A stretch of DNA of 49,353 nucleotides. Origin: Endozoicomonas arenosclerae. Lineage in GTDB: Bacteria; Pseudomonadota; Gammaproteobacteria; Pseudomonadales; Endozoicomonadaceae. The stretch covers positions 1 to 49,353 of the forward strand of contig NZ_LASA01000091.1 of the NCBI RefSeq assembly GCF_001562015.1, in the 5' to 3' direction. Shown one piece after another: positions 17,374 to 25,679 of the stretch. Positions within the stretch are counted from its first letter, which is position 1. Each line of letters begins with the position of its first letter. A model generated the notes under the pieces. The model searched no databases, was not told the DNA's origin, and worked only from the letters and a program-made list of their open reading frames with translations. Both the position numbers and the translations under genes were made by a program.

Positions 17374-17805
17374 TATAAATATGGTTTTATATTATGTAAG
17401 AAAAATTGTAAAAGATATAAGTAGATGAATAAACCATCTTTTAAGTGGATGTGAGTATATAATTTGTAATGCTGTGTAAATTGATCACGCTCATGCAAAG
17501 CAGAGCAACGGATTAAAGGGCAGCGAAGCGTCTTTATAAAATGTTTATCAGCGACCCGCGGCTTAAAAAATAAAAGTTATTTATAATGGATTAAGTTAAC
17601 TTGATGACTAGAGCTATCAAGACTCTTTCAAAAATAATATGAACTAAACAGTCATTTTCTGGTCAATTAACCTGTTGATTTCATTTAGAATAAGGACTGG
17701 TCTTCATTCCTGAGGGAGTGTTATCCGATAATTTATGATGACCTCAGGCACGGATAATCAAAACAGATTTTCTGGCTTGTGGCTGCTTAGCTGGATTGCT
17801 GTTTA
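17374..17805. other. AT-rich divergent intergenic region
   Basis: This 432-bp AT-rich region lies between the LpxL-like gene (-) and the TauE-like gene (+). It must hold promoters for both, but no confident -35/-10 pair or stable hairpin stands out. No coding frame with a ribosome site is seen. Confidence 0.35.
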
Positions 17806-18594
17806 ATGATTTTTCTTTCCTACCTCTTGCTCGGCGCACTGGCCGGCACTCTGGCCGGTCTTTTCGGGATTGGCGGCGGCCTGGTGATTGTCCCGGTGTT
17901 AGTTTTCAGTTTCAAATTGCAGGGATTATCGCCTGATATTCTGACCCATCTGGCCGTTGGCACTTCACTGGCCACCATTGTGGTGACTTCCCTTAGCTCT
18001 ATTCGAGCCCATCATTCCAAAGGGGCTGTCCAGTGGCCAGTGTTCAGTGTTTTGACGGTAGGTATCCTGCTGGGTTCATGGTTTGGTGTGTATACCGCCA
18101 TTCAAATGTCTGGCCCCATGTTGCAGAAAGTGATTGGTATTTTTGCCCTCGCTGTTGCTGCCAAAATGTGGTTTGGCTTTAAGCCGTCTGAAAGCAGTAA
18201 GGTTCCAGGAAGACCCGTTCTGGTAGCGGCTGGTGGAGTGATTGGCTGGGCATCCAGTATTTTTGGTATTGGCGGTGGTACGCTTTCTGTACCTTTTTTG
18301 CGCAAGTGTAATCTCTCCATGGCTCAGGCCGTAGCCACCTCTGCGGCATGTGGCTTGCCCATAGCGATTATGGGAGCTGCGGCTAACATGTTTCTGGGCC
18401 GGAATAATGATTTACTGCCTACCATGAGCACCGGTTATGTTTACTGGCCGGCTTTTCTGGGTATCGCTCTGACCAGTATGCTTTTTGCCCGTTTCGGTGC
18501 CCAGCTGGCGCACAAACTGTCCTCTGAAAAACTGCAAAAGCTGTTTGCTCTCCTGCTGTTGGTAGTGGGTTGTGAATTTCTTTTCTCAATGTAA
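17806..18594 (+). CDS. TauE/SafE-family sulfite or anion exporter
   Basis: This 262-residue polytopic inner-membrane protein has about eight helices in two related halves. Each half carries the family's glycine-rich FGIGGG motif: LAGLFGIGGGLVIVPVL near residue 20 and SSIFGIGGGTLSVPFL near residue 150. Members export sulfite, sulfoacetate or related organic anions, and the substrate here is unknown. The same gene lies upstream of lgt and thyA in Pseudomonas, so the position is conserved. A 152-bp gap precedes lgt. Confidence 0.92.
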   Translation: MIFLSYLLLGALAGTLAGLFGIGGGLVIVPVLVFSFKLQGLSPDILTHLAVGTSLATIVVTSLSSIRAHHSKGAVQWPVFSVLTVGILLGSWFGVYTAIQMSGPMLQKVIGIFALAVAAKMWFGFKPSESSKVPGRPVLVAAGGVIGWASSIFGIGGGTLSVPFLRKCNLSMAQAVATSAACGLPIAIMGAAANMFLGRNNDLLPTMSTGYVYWPAFLGIALTSMLFARFGAQLAHKLSSEKLQKLFALLLLVVGCEFLFSM

Positions 18595-18746
18595 TGTGTC
18601 ACAAAAGATTAGAGTCAGCTTCCTCTTGAAGCTGGCTCATTCCTGCGTCCTGCTGATACACTGATCTACCAATACTTAATGAGCATTGTTTCTGGTTCGC
18701 CAGCGCAATGTATGTCAGTTAACTTCTAGAAACACCCGGACCTCCT

Positions 18747-19637
18747 GTGATCCCATATCCTCAAATTGATCCCGTAGCGATCAGCCTTGGGCCTCTCAAA
18801 GTTCACTGGTACGGCTTGATGTACCTGGTGGGTTTTGCTGGCGGCTGGTGGCTGGCTGTCCTGAGAGCTAAAAAATCTAATGGTTTATGGAATCCCGAGC
18901 AGATTGGAGATCTGCTGTTTTATGTCGCGGTTGGCGTCATATTGGGTGGACGCATGGGCTATGTGCTGTTCTACAACTTCGACTACTTCCTGCAAAATCC
19001 GCTCTGGCTTTTCAGTATCTGGGAAGGGGGGATGTCTTTCCACGGAGGTTTGCTGGGGGTTCTGCTTGCTGTATTCCTCTATGGCCGAAAAATTGGCAAG
19101 AACTTCTTCCAGATGACCGATTTTATTGCTCCTGTTGTGCCTCTGGGGCTTGGTATGGGTCGTCTGGGTAACTTTATTGGCGGTGAACTTTGGGGCCGGG
19201 TAACGGATGTTCCCTGGGCAATGGTGTTCCCTACCGATCCTACGCAAATGTCAAGGCATCCATCACAGCTTTACCAGTTTGTGATTGAAGGTATTATTCT
19301 GTTCGGTGCGCTCTGGTGGTTCTCAGCCAAGCCGCGTCCACGCATGGCTGTTTCCGGTTTGTTCCTGCTGATCTATGGTGTCGGTCGCTTCTGCGTGGAG
19401 TTTGTTCGCCAACCGGATGAACAGCTTGGTTTTATAGCGTTTGACTGGTTGACGATGGGACAACTGCTCACCGTGCCTATGATTCTTCTTGGAGCAGGCT
19501 TGATGGTGGTAGCCTATAAGAAGTTCCCGTTGGTGGACGGTCAGAATCAGGATGACCTGGCCTGGCTGAAAAAGTATGCGCCCAAGCCCGGCAAGAAAAA
19601 AGCCATGAGCGGCAGAAATAAAGGATCAAAGTCATGA
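18747..19637 (+). CDS. lgt: Prolipoprotein diacylglyceryl transferase
   Basis: This inner-membrane enzyme moves diacylglycerol from phosphatidylglycerol to the lipobox cysteine of prolipoproteins, the first step of lipoprotein maturation. The 296-residue sequence has seven hydrophobic segments. The Lgt signature [14 protein letters not shown] is present, as are the conserved HGGLLG and [10 protein letters not shown] stretches. It starts with GTG and has a weak ribosome site. The C-terminal 35 residues are lysine-rich and cytosolic. Its stop overlaps thyA by ATGA, so the two are translationally coupled. It probably matures the predicted lipoproteins in this window, such as RlpA and the cytochrome c protein. 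Confidence 0.96.
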   Translation: MIPYPQIDPVAISLGPLKVHWYGLMYLVGFAGGWWLAVLRAKKSNGLWNPEQIGDLLFYVAVGVILGGRMGYVLFYNFDYFLQNPLWLFSIWEGGMSFHGGLLGVLLAVFLYGRKIGKNFFQMTDFIAPVVPLGLGMGRLGNFIGGELWGRVTDVPWAMVFPTDPTQMSRHPSQLYQFVIEGIILFGALWWFSAKPRPRMAVSGLFLLIYGVGRFCVEFVRQPDEQLGFIAFDWLTMGQLLTVPMILLGAGLMVVAYKKFPLVDGQNQDDLAWLKKYAPKPGKKKAMSGRNKGSKS

Positions 19638-20467
19638 AACAGTATCTGGATCTCCTGCGCCATGTGAAAGAGCAGGGCACGTTTAAATCCGACAGAACCG
19701 GTACAGGCACTTACAGTGTTTTTGGCTACCAGATGCGCTTTGATCTGTCGAAAGGCTTTCCACTGGTCACTACCAAAAAGTGTCACCTGCGCTCCATCAT
19801 TCATGAACTGCTTTGGTTTCTGAAAGGCGATACGAATATTGCCTATCTGAAAGAAAACGGCGTTCGAATTTGGGATGAGTGGGCTACGGATGAGGGTGAC
19901 CTGGGTCCTGTCTATGGAAAACAGTGGCGCAGTTGGGAAGGTGCAAACGGTGAAACCTTTGACCAGATTCAGTGGCTGCTGGATGAAATTAAAACCAATC
20001 CGGATTCCAGGCGACTGGTGATCAGTGCCTGGAACCCCAGTGTTCTGCCTGATGTGAAATTCAGCCCCAAAGAAAATGCCGCTATGGGTAAGCAGGCTTT
20101 ACCTCCGTGCCATTGCCTGTTCCAGTTTTATGTTCTGGACGGCAAACTTTCCTGTCAGCTTTATCAGCGCAGTGCAGATATTTTCCTGGGAGTGCCTTTC
20201 AATATTGCTTCTTATGCATTGTTGACCATGATGATTGCCCAGGTGTGTGATCTTGAGCTGGGTGATTTTGTACATACCTTTGGTGATGCTCATCTGTATT
20301 CCAATCATCTTGAACAGGCAGAAGAACAGTTAAGTCGTGAGCCATTCCCATCGCCCACGATGAAACTGAACCCCAAGATCAAGGATCTGTTTGACTTCAC
20401 CATTGATGATTTTGAATTGGTGGATTATCAGGCACATCCTCATATCAAGGCGGCTGTTTCTGTTTAA
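19634..20467 (+). CDS. thyA: Thymidylate synthase
   Basis: This enzyme methylates dUMP to dTMP with methylene-tetrahydrofolate. All core motifs are visible: the N-terminal [11 protein letters not shown], the catalytic Cys159 in [12 protein letters not shown], the [17 protein letters not shown] segment and the [12 protein letters not shown] region. At 277 residues it is about 13 longer than the E. coli enzyme. The extra residues form a short insertion just before the catalytic cysteine ([13 protein letters not shown]), a length variant seen in other bacterial ThyA. It overlaps lgt by four bases. folA, a common neighbour, is not next to it. Confidence 0.96.
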   Translation: MKQYLDLLRHVKEQGTFKSDRTGTGTYSVFGYQMRFDLSKGFPLVTTKKCHLRSIIHELLWFLKGDTNIAYLKENGVRIWDEWATDEGDLGPVYGKQWRSWEGANGETFDQIQWLLDEIKTNPDSRRLVISAWNPSVLPDVKFSPKENAAMGKQALPPCHCLFQFYVLDGKLSCQLYQRSADIFLGVPFNIASYALLTMMIAQVCDLELGDFVHTFGDAHLYSNHLEQAEEQLSREPFPSPTMKLNPKIKDLFDFTIDDFELVDYQAHPHIKAAVSV

Positions 20468-20493
20468 GTAGCTTTGGGTTATTAAAGCAATGT

Positions 20494-20535
20494 CAGACGA
20501 ATCAAAAAGCAAAACGTTACTTCTTGATTCGTCTG
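20494..20535. repeat. Perfect 12-bp inverted repeat downstream of thyA
   Basis: CAGACGAATCAA at 20494-20505 pairs perfectly with TTGATTCGTCTG at 20524-20535 across an 18-base loop. There is no clean T tract after it, so it is terminator-like rather than a proven terminator. A binding site for a dimeric regulator is an alternative. Confidence 0.6.
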
Positions 20536-20660
20536 GTTGATTTCAAGATAAGAATATTTCGTTCAAAAAAACAGAACGATCTTTCGGTTTTAACGAATAT
20601 TTAAAACCTTTGTCTTAAGTAAAATACGCGCCTCCCTTCACTGAGTTCACGGGACTGACT

Positions 20661-22157
20661 ATGAAGTTTGCGCGTAATCTTGCGCAATAGTACTGACCAT
20701 GGCTGCACTTACCGGGTGTGATGATAACAGCTCCTCAGAAACAGAAGTCACTTCTTCTGTTCGTTTTGCGACTTACAATCTTTCCTTTGACAGAGCCTCC
20801 TATGAAATCCTTGTTGATCAAATGGAACTGACTCCTGAACAACAGGATAAATTGGTTGAGCAATACGAAAATAATCCTGATGGCGTTACGTCTGAGAATC
20901 AGGACACCGCTAAAAAAGTGATCCAGATTCGAAATGTAGCGGAAGTGATTCAGCGTACTAACCCTGACGTTTTTGTTCTGGCAGAGTTTAACAACGATGG
21001 AACCGGTGAAGACACAAAAGCACTGGAAGGTTTTCAGAAGAACTATTTGTCTGTAGCTCAGGATGAATCTCTGGAAGGTATTGAGTATCAGTATCAAAAA
21101 AGCTTTGCGACTAATACTGGATTGGAAAGTGGCTATGATCTGAATCAGGATGGCTTAGGATTTGTCTCAAAATAACTTCCCGGTTTACATAGAGATTCCG
21201 TTCACCCTGAGCTTGTCGAAGGGTCGTGGCATTGGGCTTCGACAGGCTCAGCCCGAACGGGTTTAAGAAGGGTTCCACAAGGAAATTATTTCAGGACTAT
21301 TTCTTAGTGGGCGGCCTCGATGACGCCTTGGGCTTTGGTGAATACCATGGCTAGTATGCTTTTGCCGTGTTCTCTAAATTCCCGTTTGATGAAGACAACA
21401 TCTGGACTTTCCAGCACTTTAAGTGGAAAGATATGCCGGGTGAAGAAAATATTAAAGTGGATGAGTGCAACGTAACACTACCTGGAGGAAAACAGTGTGG
21501 TGATAGATGGTACCCTGAAAAAGCCTGGTTACAGTTCCCGCTATCATCCAGAAACCATGTTGATTTGCCGGTTCGTGTAGAAACTGCAACGGGAGAAGAA
21601 ATTGTTCACTTTCTGGTTTCTCATCCGGCGCCCTTATCTTCGACAATCCAGCAGACCATAATACCAAGCGCAATCGTGCGGAAGTGGATTTCTGGGTTGA
21701 TTACATCGACGGCCAGAGTTACATATACGACGATAATAATGTTTTTGGTGGTCTGGAGCAGGGAGCCAGGTTTGTTATTGCAGGCGATCTGAACGCTGAT
21801 CCTGAAGTGGGTGATGGTGACCTTACTGCTATTCAGGACTTGCTGAAACATTCTTTGGTAAACAATGAGGCAGCGATTGGCATCAAAGCCCCAGCCAGTA
21901 GTGGTGGTCCGGAATGTCTTGATTCAGGCGACTGCGACAGAGATATGCCAAACCCTGAAAACATTACCAGTACCAGTGGCTTATGGCTGGATCATGTTGT
22001 GCCATCAGCCAATTTAGAGGTTAAAGCGTCCGGTGTCTTCTGGCCTGCCAGCTATGAAGAAGGCTATCACCTGGTGTATGACGAAAAGCTGGGCAACAGT
22101 AAAGGTGTGTCATCTGATCATCGTCTAGTGTGGACCGACATTGTGATCAGTCAGTAA
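20661..22157 (+). pseudogene. Endonuclease/exonuclease/phosphatase-family lipoprotein, disrupted
   Basis: Pieced together across frames, this encoded a lipoprotein of the EEP superfamily. The ATG at 20661 begins MKFARNLA. After a one-base frameshift the signal peptide continues to the lipobox LTGC, followed by RFATYNLSFD and PDVFVLAEFNNDG. A 149-bp mobile unit sits at 21154-21302. The gene resumes with GGLDDALGFGEYHG, hits a TAG at 21352-21354 where the frame otherwise continues YAFAVFSKFPFD, then shifts by one base near 21632. It continues to the end with FDNPADHN, VIAGDLNADP, LWLDHVVPS and SSDHRLVW. The family motifs GDLNADP and SDH are recognisable. Four independent lesions mean it cannot make the original protein. 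Confidence 0.9.
21154..21307. mobile_element. MITE-like element with terminal inverted repeats and 5-bp target duplication
   Basis: The unit is flanked by direct CTTAG copies at 21154-21158 and 21303-21307. The ends form an imperfect inverted repeat of 27 bases (19 identical) between 21154-21180 and 21281-21307. Both ends read close to GTC-NN-AAATAA-TTCC inward. The centre (about 21196-21261) is a long imperfect hairpin with arms CCGTTCACCCTGAGCTTGTC and GACAGGCTCAGCCCGAACGG. It has no coding capacity. Removing 149 bp (one CTTAG plus the element) puts the flanking gene back in frame, so it arrived by transposition. Confidence 0.85.
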
Positions 22158-22173
22158 ATTCGGTTAGAAGCTC

Positions 22174-22206
22174 AAATAAAAGAGCCCCTGGTGACAGGGG
22201 CTCTTC
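22174..22206 (-). terminator. Rho-independent terminator (minus strand, possibly bidirectional)
   Basis: A perfect 10-bp stem (AGAGCCCCTG at 22181-22190 with CAGGGGCTCT at 22195-22204) closes a GTGA loop. On the minus strand it is followed by TTTATTTG, which suits the gene at 22243-22755. On the + strand the tail is poor, though it may still end the pseudogene transcript. Confidence 0.8.
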
Positions 22207-22242
22207 AGAAGTCAGACAAGATTCGTAGATCCTATCTTTTGA

Positions 22243-22755
22243 TCAGACGATTTCGCCTTCGTATGGGTTGATATCCCCATACTGCTCTTGGTACTTCTTC
22301 AGCTTTGCGGCATCCAGTTCCGCTTGCTCTTGTTGTTTGGCCGTGTCCGACCAGGTATTAGCGGCGAAATAGAGGCCAGCAGCACTGCCAATCCCCATAC
22401 CAAAAGCGGCGCCGACTGTTGAGCCAAAGAGATAACCACCGGCCAATGCACCGCCCATTCCCCAACGGGCTACGGTTCCCCAGGATTCATTAATACGTAC
22501 ACAGTACTTCTTAATGCTTTTCCAGGTTTTGGACGTTCCGATGGAATTAAACTTCTCCTTTATGAAGTTGGGAACTCTGAAACTGTCCACAGACAGCCCC
22601 ATAAAGGTTCTTTTAGCCCTTTCTCCAGCTTGTACAGCAACCTCTCCTGCAGTTTTTACAAGCGCATTCGCTGTCGCCTGGGCAAACTGATTCGCGGCCA
22701 CATTGATGACCGTTGGGGGAGGAGGGCTTGTGCCCATTTCGTTTCCTGTAGCCAT
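22243..22755 (-). CDS. Hypothetical protein with a glycine-zipper membrane segment
   Basis: This 170-residue protein has no signal peptide. An Ala/Val-rich helical N-terminal half (NQFAQATANALVKTAGEVA) is followed by a basic middle and a small-residue-rich hydrophobic segment at about 99-130, with repeated GxxxG spacing (GGALAGGY, GAAFGMGIGSAAG). The tail is charged and ends in NPYEGEIV. Glycine zippers pack membrane helices and occur in pore-forming or oligomeric proteins; no specific family is recognised. A near-perfect ribosome site, AAGGAGGT, precedes the ATG by six bases, suggesting strong translation. A terminator follows the gene. Confidence 0.75.
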   Translation of the reverse strand: MATGNEMGTSPPPPTVINVAANQFAQATANALVKTAGEVAVQAGERAKRTFMGLSVDSFRVPNFIKEKFNSIGTSKTWKSIKKYCVRINESWGTVARWGMGGALAGGYLFGSTVGAAFGMGIGSAAGLYFAANTWSDTAKQQEQAELDAAKLKKYQEQYGDINPYEGEIV

Positions 22756-22865
22756 GGCATACCTCCTTGTTAATCCATGAACTGTTGGTTTATCACTGGA
22801 AAGCAGTATTACATGGGGTTAAAGGAGGGATCACTGACGTCTTGGTCAGAATCACTAACTGTATA

Positions 22866-22897
22866 TAAAAAGGGGTCAGGAGCCTGAGAAAGCTCCT
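22866..22897 (-). terminator. Terminator after the cytochrome c gene (minus strand)
   Basis: On the minus strand a 6-bp stem (AGGAGC with GCTCCT) overlaps the stop codon of the cytochrome gene. It is followed by GACCCC and then a run of five T residues. The stem is short, so the call is moderate. Confidence 0.5.
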
Positions 22898-23261
22898 AAA
22901 GAGTATCTGAGGGGCATCGTTGCAGGGAGTACCATTCGCTGATGGAATCTACTTCTTCTTCCGTAAGCATTTTGGCGATATTAACCATGGGGATATGGTT
23001 GCCACGCTGGCCGTTCCGGTAGTCATTCAGCTGCTTCACCATATACACTTTTTTCTGGCAGGCCAGATTGGGATTAAAGTCTGCCGTGCCTATACCTTCC
23101 GGGCCATGACAGCCCGAGCAAAGCACCAGAGCCTTGTTTCTGGCAGCTTCCAACTTTGGTGTCATCTCAACCGGGCGGAACCCGTTGCCGGATTGTTGTT
23201 CACATCCAGTCAGTAAAAGAGCAGCTGTCAGGCTGCTCAGCAACAAGGCCTGTTTTGTCAT
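22896..23261 (-). CDS. Cytochrome c family lipoprotein
   Basis: This 121-residue single-heme cytochrome is predicted to be lipid-anchored in the cell envelope. A signal peptide ends at the lipobox LLTGC (Cys20). The heme site CSGCH lies at 48-52. Met92 in GNHIPMVN or Met98 is the likely second axial ligand, typical of class I cytochromes such as c553/c5. It would carry electrons in the periplasm; partners are unknown. It lies 12 bp downstream of the polysaccharide deacetylase gene and is probably co-transcribed, although the functions have no obvious link. Confidence 0.9.
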   Translation of the reverse strand: MTKQALLLSSLTAALLLTGCEQQSGNGFRPVEMTPKLEAARNKALVLCSGCHGPEGIGTADFNPNLACQKKVYMVKQLNDYRNGQRGNHIPMVNIAKMLTEEEVDSISEWYSLQRCPSDTL

Positions 23262-23273
23262 GATACGTGCCGT

Positions 23274-24371
23274 TTAATCCAGAGCTTTGCCGTCTTTCGT
23301 AAAGCGAAGCCACTGGTGAGAAAACCAATAATAATGACGCCCATCCATAGAAGGGGCTGTGCAATTATAGCGACTGCGGCCCACAGGGAGAGGGGATTTA
23401 GCCTGAGTTCGGAATTGGGTTTTCTCTTTATCCAGCCATTCCAGCTCTACTTTGCCTTGCCCGGAAACGTAGCAGTTCAGCTGTTTCTTCTGATAGGCAC
23501 CGTCTGCCAGCGTCATGGTCAGAGAAGGCATAAGGTCTTTTGGGTCGATAATGGCAGTGTCAGGTTCTTGCAGGGTTACAGGCAGTGGTCTGCTGTTTAT
23601 TTTGGTTCTGAAGCCACTCATATCGGTGTAGTTGCCGGACATTGGGTAGCGAGGCAGTCGGGTGAAGTCAGACAGAGGCCCGATGGCGCCTGATTGTTGG
23701 CCAAATCCCACGTACCCCATGTCCTTGATCATTTTCCTGAGCTCGGGAGCTGTTTCACCAAAAGGCCAGGCCAGCATTTTTACGCTCTGTCCTGTCTTTT
23801 CCTTGATACGTTGTTCGGTATCAGTGATCTCCTTTTTAGAGCGTTCCAGCCAGGCTTCGTTGGACTCACCCGGTTTTTTTTCCGGCATATGGGGGTGGCT
23901 GATTGTATGGTTGGCAATAGTGGCGCCTGAACGGGTCATCTCCTGAATTTGTTTCCAGGTCAGGAACTTGCCAAAGCCTTTATCCACAGGCTGGGTGCTG
24001 ACAAAAATCGTAAACGGCCAGCCCTTGGCTTTCAGTATGGGGAAGGCGTTTTCATAGATGTTTTTATAGGCGTCATCAAAGGTGATCACAACGGTTTTGT
24101 CAGGGACAGGTTGACCGCTTTGAATGGCTTTAATGACTTCCTCAATGGGTTCTACCTTGAAACCATTTTTATCGAGATAGTCCAGGTGTTGCTGGAACAT
24201 CTCAGGTGAAATGCTGGTGACAGCCGGTGTTTTATCACTGACATGATGATATTGAAGGAAGACAGCGCTGTCGGCGGCCATGACAAGAGAGGGCAGCATT
24301 GCTGCCAGGGCAAAAGCTCCCTTAAGGGGTCGGAGAAGCTGTCGGGAGTATGAAGCAATGCGACGGGTCAT
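23274..24371 (-). CDS. Exported polysaccharide deacetylase family protein
   Basis: This 365-residue protein has a signal peptide (cut near VMA-AD) and a NodB-type deacetylase domain at about 35-270. The metal and catalytic motif TFDD has Asp99 and Asp100. His155 and His159 in NHTISH supply the zinc ligands, and WPFGE is the later conserved loop. The domain resembles PgaB-type N-deacetylases that act on poly-N-acetylglucosamine. The C-terminal 100 residues have two Cys (CYV, YNC) that could pair. No pga biosynthetic genes are nearby, so the substrate is uncertain. Confidence 0.88.
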   Translation of the reverse strand: MTRRIASYSRQLLRPLKGAFALAAMLPSLVMAADSAVFLQYHHVSDKTPAVTSISPEMFQQHLDYLDKNGFKVEPIEEVIKAIQSGQPVPDKTVVITFDDAYKNIYENAFPILKAKGWPFTIFVSTQPVDKGFGKFLTWKQIQEMTRSGATIANHTISHPHMPEKKPGESNEAWLERSKKEITDTEQRIKEKTGQSVKMLAWPFGETAPELRKMIKDMGYVGFGQQSGAIGPLSDFTRLPRYPMSGNYTDMSGFRTKINSRPLPVTLQEPDTAIIDPKDLMPSLTMTLADGAYQKKQLNCYVSGQGKVELEWLDKEKTQFRTQAKSPLPVGRSRYNCTAPSMDGRHYYWFSHQWLRFTKDGKALD

Positions 24372-24492
24372 GAAGTCTCTGTTCTTTATGTAGGGTGGAA
24401 AGAGATGCAGACTGAGATCCGCTTATGGTTAGTTTTAAAACCTGAAACTAAGACATTTACGGTATGTTTGGCAAGAACTGTAACCTGAGGAC

Positions 24493-24519
24493 AAAAAAAC
24501 GGCGCCTCAAGGGCGCCCG
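24493..24519 (-). terminator. Rho-independent terminator for trmH (minus strand)
   Basis: On the minus strand the GC-only stem GGCGCC (24512-24517 paired with 24501-24506) has a five-base loop and is followed by a run of seven T residues (24493-24499). It lies about 120 bp after the trmH stop and points in its direction. Confidence 0.75.
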
Positions 24520-24640
24520 ATCAATTAGATCCATAGGGGGAGTGCGTCATCCTTCAGGATTGGTAGGACCTTCAGGCGACGACTTTTCAATGACCAACAT
24601 TCAAAAGACTATATTCGGATGGCTGAATCTGCCTTACGAC

Positions 24641-25324
24641 TTAGGTCTTAGCCCTGATTCTGGAGTACCAGGAGGAAGGATCTACCAACTGGCCATTCTC
24701 ATCGATTTCAGGGTATTTAAGCCCGCGTTCGTCGCAATACCTGGCCAGTTCCGGGTAGCCCCAGCGAAACAGGGTTGGAGTGTAGATCTCTTCAGGCAGG
24801 CTGGGATGGTCATACATGCCTTTCAACAGGCGCTGACGCTGGGCTTCAACCAGAATGACAGCCGCAGCCACAGAAACATTAAATGAAGCAACAATGCCCT
24901 GCATGGGGATGATGATGTGCTGGTCGGCAAGCTCTGCTGCTTCAGCGCTGATGCCTTTTTTCTCTGCCCCCATCATAACAGCCACAGGAATCGTGTAATC
25001 CACGTCTGAATACGGAATGGCTTCATCAGAAAAATGAGCTGCATACACTTTAAAGCCGTCACTTTTCAGTTTTGAGATGCCCGCTTCAACACTGTTGTGG
25101 TGGTGGACATTGACGTATTTATGGCTGCCAACAGCCCGGCCGCGAAAGTTTCGATATCCCGTCTTGGGCTGGCTGAGGTGAATGTCAGGGATGCCGACTG
25201 CATCACAGGTACGAATGATCGCTGAAAGGTTATGGGGTTTATGGACCTGATCGGTCAGTACAGTCAGGTCAGGTTGGCGACGATCCAGCAAGTCTTTAAA
25301 TTTTTGGTAACGTTCCGGTGTCAT
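24641..25324 (-). CDS. trmH: tRNA (guanosine-18-2'-O)-methyltransferase TrmH
   Basis: This SPOUT-family enzyme methylates the 2'-hydroxyl of G18 in the D-loop of tRNAs using SAM. At 227 residues it matches TrmH length. Motifs in order are NLSAIIRTCDAVGI near residue 32 (with the conserved catalytic Arg), VMMGAEKKGIS in the middle, and the knotted SAM-site IPMQGIVASFNVSVAAAV near residue 140. The C-terminal extension (RWGYPELARYCDERGL) is also typical of TrmH. It is monocistronic; in many relatives it neighbours recG or spoT, which are absent here. Confidence 0.94.
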   Translation of the reverse strand: MTPERYQKFKDLLDRRQPDLTVLTDQVHKPHNLSAIIRTCDAVGIPDIHLSQPKTGYRNFRGRAVGSHKYVNVHHHNSVEAGISKLKSDGFKVYAAHFSDEAIPYSDVDYTIPVAVMMGAEKKGISAEAAELADQHIIIPMQGIVASFNVSVAAAVILVEAQRQRLLKGMYDHPSLPEEIYTPTLFRWGYPELARYCDERGLKYPEIDENGQLVDPSSWYSRIRAKT

Positions 25325-25679
25325 GATGGTTCTCTGAATACGACATGATGTGAGAATTTTATTGGGTTCATTCTACACCGAAGAAAGTGTCAGACTGAGA
25401 ATATGACGCAAATTACCGTTATCCACATGACTTGATCTGCTTTCTTCGTACTGTCGCAGGCCTTCTGGCGTATATGCTCAGGTAAAGTTTTGTAGATCTG
25501 GTCGCAGGCACCGTGACTTTTATGAGAGTCTTGGCGGTTTTCTATAAATTGTAGCTTCAGTCTTTCTGGAAATTAGGCCGACATTGCCATAACTTCAACA
25601 GAGTTCAGACCGTTGCAATTGTGTTTTCTGAAATGTTTTTCATGGTAAAAAACTATGATGACTCTGAAAGAGGCCTTCT
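25325..25679. other. Divergent intergenic region
   Basis: This 355-bp spacer lies between trmH (-) and the DedA-PAP2 gene (+). A TATGAT box near 25652 could serve as a -10 for the + gene, but no matching -35 is obvious. A ribosome site, GAAAGAGG, lies just before the GTG start. No other feature is seen. Confidence 0.35.
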
